From: an uncultured Ancrocorticia sp.
GTDB taxonomy: Bacteria > Actinomycetota > Actinomycetes > Actinomycetales > Actinomycetaceae
Length of the DNA: 9,449 bases
Assembly: GCA_905373325.1 (NCBI GenBank)
Contig: CAJPTB010000051.1
Coordinates: 1 to 9,449, forward strand
Reading direction: 5' to 3'
The number at the start of each line of letters is the position of its first letter. Position 1 is the stretch's first letter. Positions 5,279-9,449 of the stretch are shown piece after piece. The notes below the pieces were generated by a model. The model did not search any database. It saw only the letters and a list, made by a program, of their open reading frames with translations, and was not told where the DNA came from. Made by a program: the position numbers and the translations under genes.

Positions 5279-6289
5279 ATGACGAACGACGCCGCAGCAT
5301 ACCAACTGTTTGAGACGCCTGAAGGAGTCCGCGGGCGATACGTGCGCGTGCCCCTCTCCGAGCTCGGGGAGGGGGACGCCCTCGTCCGGGTGACGCATTC
5401 CTCCGTCAATTACAAAGACGGACTAGCCGCGACGGGCCGAGCCCCCATCGCGCGATCGCTCCCGATGGTCGGGGGCTGCTGCGCCGTCGGCGTCGTCGTC
5501 GAACCCGGAGAATCCGGCCTCGGCGTCGGAGCTCCCGTCTCGATCGTGGGCGCCACCCTTTCCGAACAGCACAGCGGCGGATACTGCGAGTATCTGCGGG
5601 TTCCCTCCGCCTGGCTCACCCCCGTGCCGTCGCGGTTTTCGCTCCTTGAGGCGGCGGCCATCGGAACGGCCGGCGTCACGGCCGCAATGGCGGTGCTCAA
5701 GCTCGAGGACGCCGGCCTCGCCCCCGGCGCCGGGCCTGTTGCGGTGACCGGGGCCAGCGGCGGCGCCGGTTCGATTGCAACAGCCCTGCTGGCCGCCCGC
5801 GGCTACGAGGTCACGGCCTTCACCGGCCGGCGGGACGCCGAAAACTACCTTGTTTCGCTCGGCGCCGCGCGCGTCGAGCCGCGGCCGGACACGTCTGGCA
5901 AGCGGCCGCTCGAAAAGGGCTTGTGGGCGGGGGCCATCGACGCCGTCGGCGGCGACACCCTCGCCTGGCTCACGCGAACGGCGGCGCCGGGAGCGTCGAT
6001 CGCGGCCTTCGGCAACGCCGGGGGAAACGCTTTGAATGCCACGGTGCTCCCCTTTATTCTCCGAGGGGTCAACCTGCTCGGGGTCACTGTTACCTTCCCC
6101 TCGGACGACGTGCGGAAACGCACGTGGCAGATTCTGACCGATTCCCTCACGGCCGACGCTCTTCGCGCGATCACCTCGGAGATCGCCTTCGACGAGCTCG
6201 AATCGTCGCTTTTCCAGATCGTCGAGGAAGGGGTCCGCGGCCGCGTCGTCGTTCGGATTTCTGAGGAGGACGCGCCCCAATCGCCGTGA
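5279..6289 (+). CDS. YhdH/AcuI-family NADPH-dependent quinone oxidoreductase (medium-chain dehydrogenase/reductase)
   Basis: The 336-residue protein aligns from memory end to end with E. coli YhdH (AcuI, acrylyl-CoA reductase). It has HSSVNYKDGLAATG (40-53) in the catalytic GroES-like half, then GTAGVTAAMAVLKLEDAG (129-146), the nucleotide loop VAVTGASGGAGS (154-165), the SLGAARV block (193-199), RPLEKGLWAGAIDAVGG (209-225), and VLPFILRGVNLLGV (256-269). No zinc-binding cysteine set is present, as expected for the zinc-less branch. The start is the ATG at 5279 with GAGGA 3 nt upstream; the in-frame extension to 5144 runs through the repeat cluster and lacks homology. One oddity is that residues 62-72 read PMVGGCCAVGV where the family usually has P-x-x-P-G-x-D-x-x-G-x-V, so the Pro and Asp are absent. 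The gene stands alone, convergent with hemQ. The true substrate could be acryloyl-CoA or another enoyl or quinone compound. Confidence 0.9.
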   Translation: MTNDAAAYQLFETPEGVRGRYVRVPLSELGEGDALVRVTHSSVNYKDGLAATGRAPIARSLPMVGGCCAVGVVVEPGESGLGVGAPVSIVGATLSEQHSGGYCEYLRVPSAWLTPVPSRFSLLEAAAIGTAGVTAAMAVLKLEDAGLAPGAGPVAVTGASGGAGSIATALLAARGYEVTAFTGRRDAENYLVSLGAARVEPRPDTSGKRPLEKGLWAGAIDAVGGDTLAWLTRTAAPGASIAAFGNAGGNALNATVLPFILRGVNLLGVTVTFPSDDVRKRTWQILTDSLTADALRAITSEIAFDELESSLFQIVEEGVRGRVVVRISEEDAPQSP

Positions 6290-6292
6290 CAG

Positions 6293-6328
6293 GCCTCAAT
6301 CGCCGTCGAATGGTTGAGAGGCTGTTTT
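6293..6328. terminator. Possible terminator between convergent oxidoreductase and hemQ
   Basis: GCCTCAA (6293-6299) pairs with TTGAGAGGC (6314-6322) with a two-base bulge, and TGTTTT follows on the plus strand. It stands 4 bp after the oxidoreductase stop, a suitable place. The stem is imperfect and the loop is 14 nt, so the call is tentative. The hemQ side shows no separate structure. Confidence 0.35.
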
Positions 6329-6407
6329 CCTCGATTGAAAGGACTGGTTGTCTTCGGGGGTTTCGCGCTGCGCTGCTCCTTCGACGCACCGGGCCTCTCG
6401 CACCGCC

Positions 6408-7145
6408 TCAAGCTCGCGGCTGGCGTTCTCCCCACGCAATGGGATCCACGCGTCGGCCCGTGAAGAAAGGTGTGTCCTCGCGCACATAGAGGCGCGCCTC
6501 CGTGTAACGCTGCGCGTGGAGAACGCCTTCGAGGCGATCGAGGCTGTCCGCCTCGAAGCCCAGGATCCACTCGTAATCGCTCAACCCGAACGTCGCCAAT
6601 GTCGAACCCTTGACGTCCGGGTACTGGCTGAAGCCGTTGCGCCCGTGTTCGGCCATGATGCGCGAACGCTCCTCTGCCTTGAGAAGGTACCAATCGTAAG
6701 ATCGGACGAACGGGTAGACCATCAGCCAATCGCGCGGCGCCACGCCGCTGAGGCATGCGGGCACGTGGCGACGGTTGAACTCCGCAGGAGTGTGAAGCCC
6801 CATACACGTCCAAACGGGCTCTAAACAGCGGCCGAGGGCACTGGCGCGCAGCCTGTGATAGGCGTCTTGGAGACGCTCGGGGTCGTCGTCGATCCACCAC
6901 ACCATCAAATCGGCGTCGGCGCGAAAGCCCGCCGTGTCATACCAACCGCGCGTTGTGACGGCTGCGCCGTCGACGCACTCCGCGCTCTCGGCTATGAGCA
7001 GGCGCCGCGCGTCGGCGTCGGCGGGCAGGGGATCGGCCAAACGGAATACCGCGTACAACGCGTAGTGGAAAGCGTTGTTGATTGCGTCGAGGTCCACGTT
7101 CTGCGCGTCACGAGGATCGGGCACGCGCTGCATATGCTCATCCAT
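6408..7145 (-). CDS. hemQ: Coproheme decarboxylase HemQ/ChdC (chlorite dismutase-like)
   Basis: The 245-residue protein converts coproheme to heme b by two peroxide-driven propionate decarboxylations, the last step of the coproporphyrin-dependent heme pathway of Gram-positive bacteria. It shows the family's two ferredoxin-like repeats and the segment PFVRSYDWYLL, ERSRIMAEHG, YEWILGFEAD, TEARLYVRED. Candidate active-site residues are His127 (distal), Tyr144 (catalytic), Trp152 and His167 (proximal heme ligand). Their mutual spacing (17, 8 and 15) equals that I recall for Corynebacterium diphtheriae ChdC (His118, Tyr135, Trp143, His158), so this is the actinobacterial clade. The start ATG at 7145 has AAGGAG 6 nt upstream (7152-7157). 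It lies downstream of hemH on the same strand but after a 198-bp spacer with repeats. All key residues are present, and the N-terminal 20 residues are variable. Confidence 0.95.
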   Translation of the reverse strand: MDEHMQRVPDPRDAQNVDLDAINNAFHYALYAVFRLADPLPADADARRLLIAESAECVDGAAVTTRGWYDTAGFRADADLMVWWIDDDPERLQDAYHRLRASALGRCLEPVWTCMGLHTPAEFNRRHVPACLSGVAPRDWLMVYPFVRSYDWYLLKAEERSRIMAEHGRNGFSQYPDVKGSTLATFGLSDYEWILGFEADSLDRLEGVLHAQRYTEARLYVREDTPFFTGRRVDPIAWGERQPRA

Positions 7146-7224
7146 AAGGATCTCCTTCGGGTTGGCGTGGGCGATTCGCAGTTTCTTCTGCTTCCGTCAG
7201 TCTATGCCTTTTTGCAGCTTAAAA

Positions 7225-7312
7225 GCCTTTCGCGCCGTGGGCTGCCTGCGCGCCGCTTGGGCAAGCCCTAGTTGCTCGGCTTGGACGCCTTTCGCCCATA
7301 GGCTGCCTGCGC
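7225..7312. repeat. Two imperfect about 27-bp direct repeats between hemH and hemQ
   Basis: The first unit (7225-7251) and the second (7287-7312) share GCCTTTCGC, then a variable 4-6 bp, then GGCTGCCTGCGC, with unit starts 62 bp apart. A truncated GCCTTTTTGC occurs at 7206-7215. Inside the second unit, GGCTGC (7301-7306) and GCAGCC (7315-7320) can form a 6-bp stem. No T-run follows on minus, so it is not a standard terminator between the two heme genes. The remainder of 7146-7343 shows only the hemQ ribosome site. Confidence 0.65.
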
Positions 7313-7343
7313 CCGCAGCCCGCGTCTTGCGCCCTTCGGGATC

Positions 7344-8654
7344 TCACCGTTCGAGGCGGGGCCCGACTCGTACCGCATCGGATTCGTCTGGCCGACGAAT
7401 GCCGGGCCGCCCCGAGCGGCAACACTGCTCCGGACAAACGGTGTGGAACGGTCCGACGCCCGTCAAGCTGACGGGCTGGACGTCTTCGCCGCGCGCTTGG
7501 GCGGCTCGCTCCTCGAGCACGTCGACGAGGCTCGCGATGAAATCCCCGTCCGTGGAAACGGTCGCGGCCCGCTCGTAGGGCAAGCCGGCCTTGGCCGCGG
7601 TTTCCCGCGCTTCGACGTCAAGGTCGTAGACCACTTCCATGTGGTCGTAGATGAAACCGATGGGGGCGACGACAACCCCGCTCACCGAGGGCCTGCCGGT
7701 CGTCCCCTTGCGCGCAGGCCGCCCGTGCGTCGGCCCCCCGCCTGCCTTCCGCTCCAATTCTCGCCTTTCGCCCCCCGCGTCCTCGTCTGCCAGCTTCTCG
7801 AGAAGATCGTTGACGTCCGGTTCGAGCCACCGCGACGATGCCGGCCCGGAACGCGAACAGAACGCCAGATCCCATTCGATCCGGCTCAGCCCGAGGCTGC
7901 CGCGCACGAGAGGAAGCAACGCCCGTATCAACGCCCGGTGTTGGGCGACGTAACTGATCTCCGTCGAAAGATCGGGGGCGATGGACGATCGCTCCGCCTC
8001 GGTGGGCGCCGAGCCTTCTTCCATTGCGACCGGTATCGAGTGCGTGACCAAGACGAGGCGAACGTTTTCCACATCAATCCCATTGTCCGCGAGCTTCCGA
8101 TAGGCCGCAGCGATCGCTTTCGCCTGCGCGCCGACCATTCCCGGCGTGTTGTAAAACGGACGGACTTTGTCGACGATCAACGAGGCGCCTTCGGCGTTGT
8201 CCGCACTTGACTCCGCGCCTAGCGCCGCGTGCCCGTAGCGCCCTTCGAAAGAGGCCAAAGCACTGTCAAGGTCCTCTCGATACTGGCGGCAACCGGAGTA
8301 CGAAGCGTAAGCAGAGGTCGGCAGAACGAGGATGCGACGGGCTCCGGCGTCGGCCAGTTCCGCCAAACCTTCGTCGACGAACGGATGCCAGTTCCGATTT
8401 CCCCAACCGACGGAGATTTCGTGCCCGCGGCGGCGCAGCTCCCCGCGGAGGTCGGCAAGGAGCCTGCGGTTCCATGCGTTGATCGGCGAAACCCCCTGGA
8501 ATCTCTCGTAGTGTCGGCCGACGGCGAGGAGCCTTTCATCGGGAATTCCGGTGCCTCGCGTCGCATTGCGCAAGAAGGGAAGAACGTCTTCGGGCCCGTT
8601 CGGTCCGCCGTAGGACAGCAGCAGCACGGCGTCGTAGGGGGTCAAACCTCGCAT
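7344..8654 (-). CDS. hemH: Ferrochelatase (coproporphyrin III type) with internal insertion and Fe-S-type cysteines
   Basis: This protein of 436 residues inserts Fe(II) into coproporphyrin III, feeding HemQ. Motifs are LLSYGGPNGPEDVLPFLRN (12-30), a GVSPINAWNR block, NRNWHPFVDE, SAYASYSGCRQYRED (114-128), LVTHSIPVAM with catalytic His205 (202-211), CSRSGPASSRWLEPDVNDLL, and PIGFIYDHMEVVYDLD with catalytic Glu339. Cys122 plus C-terminal Cys407, Cys411 and Cys412 are where actinobacterial ferrochelatases hold a [2Fe-2S] cluster; the C-terminal spacing (C-x3-C-C) should be compared with relatives. About 34 residues (290-323, Arg/Gly/Lys-rich) are inserted before PIGF relative to the usual about 345-residue enzymes, and a basic 20-residue tail follows the cysteines. 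I chose the ATG at 8654, which has AAAGG 6 nt upstream; a TTG at 8672 has no ribosome site. It is also known as cpfC. Probably co-transcribed with hemQ. Confidence 0.94.
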   Translation of the reverse strand: MRGLTPYDAVLLLSYGGPNGPEDVLPFLRNATRGTGIPDERLLAVGRHYERFQGVSPINAWNRRLLADLRGELRRRGHEISVGWGNRNWHPFVDEGLAELADAGARRILVLPTSAYASYSGCRQYREDLDSALASFEGRYGHAALGAESSADNAEGASLIVDKVRPFYNTPGMVGAQAKAIAAAYRKLADNGIDVENVRLVLVTHSIPVAMEEGSAPTEAERSSIAPDLSTEISYVAQHRALIRALLPLVRGSLGLSRIEWDLAFCSRSGPASSRWLEPDVNDLLEKLADEDAGGERRELERKAGGGPTHGRPARKGTTGRPSVSGVVVAPIGFIYDHMEVVYDLDVEARETAAKAGLPYERAATVSTDGDFIASLVDVLEERAAQARGEDVQPVSLTGVGPFHTVCPEQCCRSGRPGIRRPDESDAVRVGPRLER

Positions 8655-8887
8655 TTGTCGCCTTTCACTCAAGGAATCGAGAAAGCCGGGAACGGAAGGG
8701 CAAACGTCTGCAGCCGCCTGCGCGCATCCGCGAATTCGCCGCTGAAAGGGCTCCTGGATTCACTGGAACGGTTCAAGCTCACACTCGATGCTACACACAG
8801 GCGCTTGCTCAGGCGAGGGAAAGACGCGCACGCAAAGGGTTCGAAATGCCGGAAAGCGGCAACCAGAATGTTGCATTGCTTGCATAG

Positions 8888-8927
8888 TTGATAGCACTAC
8901 TGCTACATTTTGAAGTATCACTACAGT
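8888..8927 (+). promoter_or_regulatory. AT-rich promoter/operator region of the ABC transporter
   Basis: TTGATA (8888-8893) is a good -35, with TGAAGT (8911-8916) as a weak -10 after 17 bp. Overlapping them is the dyad TAGCA-CTAC-TGCTA (8892-8905). A related sequence recurs 24 bp further (CACTAC at 8895-8900 and at 8919-8924, within ATAGCACTACTGCTA and GTATCACTACAGTAA, 10 of 15 identical). A regulator bound here would occlude RNA polymerase, as GntR, PadR, MarR or TetR repressors of drug-exporter operons often do. No regulator gene is in view. AAGGAGG (8928-8934) follows. Confidence 0.45.
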
Positions 8928-8939
8928 AAGGAGGGCGAG

Positions 8940-9449
8940 ATGAAAGCCGATGCAGTCGTCAACGTCGTCAATCTGACGAAGAAGTACGGGGACGTCACAG
9001 TTCTCGACGGTCTGAACTTGCGCGTCGAGCGGGGGCAGACGGTTGCCTTGCTCGGGCCCAACGGCGCCGGAAAAACGACGACCGTCGAGATCATCAGAGG
9101 CCTGGTTCCTCGAAGTGCGGGCTCCGTCGAAGTCTTCGGCGAAAATCCGACCAATAACTCCAATCCGCTTTGGCAGGCCAGGATAGGCATGACGCTCCAA
9201 GCTCAACGGGACCACGCGAAATGGCGCGTCATGGAGTTCCTAAACTGGATACGCGCCTCATACGAGGGAATCCGCGACTGCCGCGACGTCTCGGAGCTGA
9301 TCGATTCTTTCGACCTGGGCAAGCATGCGTACAAGACGATCTCGACTCTCTCCGGGGGGCTGCGCAGGCGCCTCGACCTCGCTGCCGCACTCGTCACCAG
9401 CCCGGACCTCCTCATTCTCGACGAACCCACGTCCGGGCTCGATCCGACG
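8940..9449 (+). CDS. ABC transporter ATP-binding protein, drug-exporter (DrrA/CcmA) type, 3' truncated by window
   Basis: The frame is open from the ATG at 8940 to the end of the window (170 codons) and so is partial. It encodes an ABC ATPase: a NLTKKYGDVTVLDGL start (11-25), Walker A GPNGAGKTT (39-47), a Q-loop near Gln87/Gln89 in MTLQAQ, signature LSGGLRRRLDLA (137-148) and Walker B LLILDEPTSGLDP (157-169). These cytoplasmic subunits energise multidrug, antibiotic or lipid export with a separate permease, expected just beyond the window. The start has a perfect AAGGAGG 5 nt upstream. The short linker and LSGG-LRRRL form fit the ABC-2 (DrrA-like) exporter group. The substrate is not predictable. 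It is divergent from hemH across 285 bp, in which no other gene is seen, and its promoter is more AT-rich than anything else here. Confidence 0.94.
   Translation, partial: MKADAVVNVVNLTKKYGDVTVLDGLNLRVERGQTVALLGPNGAGKTTTVEIIRGLVPRSAGSVEVFGENPTNNSNPLWQARIGMTLQAQRDHAKWRVMEFLNWIRASYEGIRDCRDVSELIDSFDLGKHAYKTISTLSGGLRRRLDLAAALVTSPDLLILDEPTSGLDPT

Noticed and set aside
4103..5398. 431-codon open frame on minus spanning ppiA, the 4550 gene and the repeats
   Set aside because: It crosses two well-supported genes and a repeat cluster, has no domain and is an artefact of GC-rich composition.
5845..6900. 351-codon minus frame across the oxidoreductase and hemQ ends
   Set aside because: It overlaps two recognisable genes out of frame and encodes Arg/Pro-rich sequence without motifs.
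7225..7312. CRISPR array
   Set aside because: Only two imperfect units with unequal internal variation and no cas genes; not spacer-repeat organisation.

Overview
The window reads as chromosome of a high-GC Gram-positive bacterium (Actinomycetota). Three things point there: CrgA and class E sortase are actinobacterial families; the heme genes encode the coproporphyrin-type HemQ/ferrochelatase pair with the actinobacterial active-site pattern; and a glutamine amidotransferase, sortase, crgA, rhomboid and ppiA lie together, as is typical of the oriC-proximal gyrA/pknB neighbourhood of actinobacteria. An Actinomycetaceae-like host is my guess only. No mobile element, CRISPR array, tRNA or rRNA was seen.

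Layout. Positions 750-1812 and 106-750 (minus) form a tight operon: class E sortase, then a 51-residue GTG-started membrane microprotein, then a TrpG/PabA-type amidotransferase whose ATG overlaps the microprotein stop (TGATG). A 392-bp divergent intergenic region (1813-2204) holds a GC-rich hairpin, an 18-bp tandem repeat, a DnaA-box match and a 14-bp perfect palindrome. It separates the sortase from crgA (2205-2912, plus), which carries an unusually long charged N-terminal extension. A rhomboid protease (3015-3827) and a cyclophilin PpiA (3844-4353) follow on minus as a two-gene operon. Divergent from ppiA, with a clear promoter and Shine-Dalgarno, is a Lys/Ala-rich helical single-pass membrane protein (4550-5107) in the position where cwsA-like genes sit in relatives.

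After an intergenic repeat cluster (5117-5182) the content changes to metabolism. A YhdH/AcuI-type NADPH oxidoreductase (5279-6289, plus) converges on hemQ (6408-7145, minus), with hemH/cpfC upstream of hemQ (7344-8654, minus). HemH inserts iron into coproporphyrin III and HemQ decarboxylates coproheme to heme b, so the pair are the last two steps of heme synthesis. The window ends in the 5' part of a drug-exporter-type ABC ATPase (8940 to beyond 9449, plus), whose promoter region is unusually AT-rich and contains repeated operator-like sequences.

The left half is therefore a cell-envelope/division block (sortase, CrgA, rhomboid, cyclophilin, CwsA-like protein) and the right half a heme/redox block. 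I see no clearly new multi-gene system. The most unusual items are the CrgA extension, the overlapping microprotein, the CwsA-position protein, an atypical YhdH substrate-domain motif, the ferrochelatase insert and several unexplained intergenic repeats or operators.
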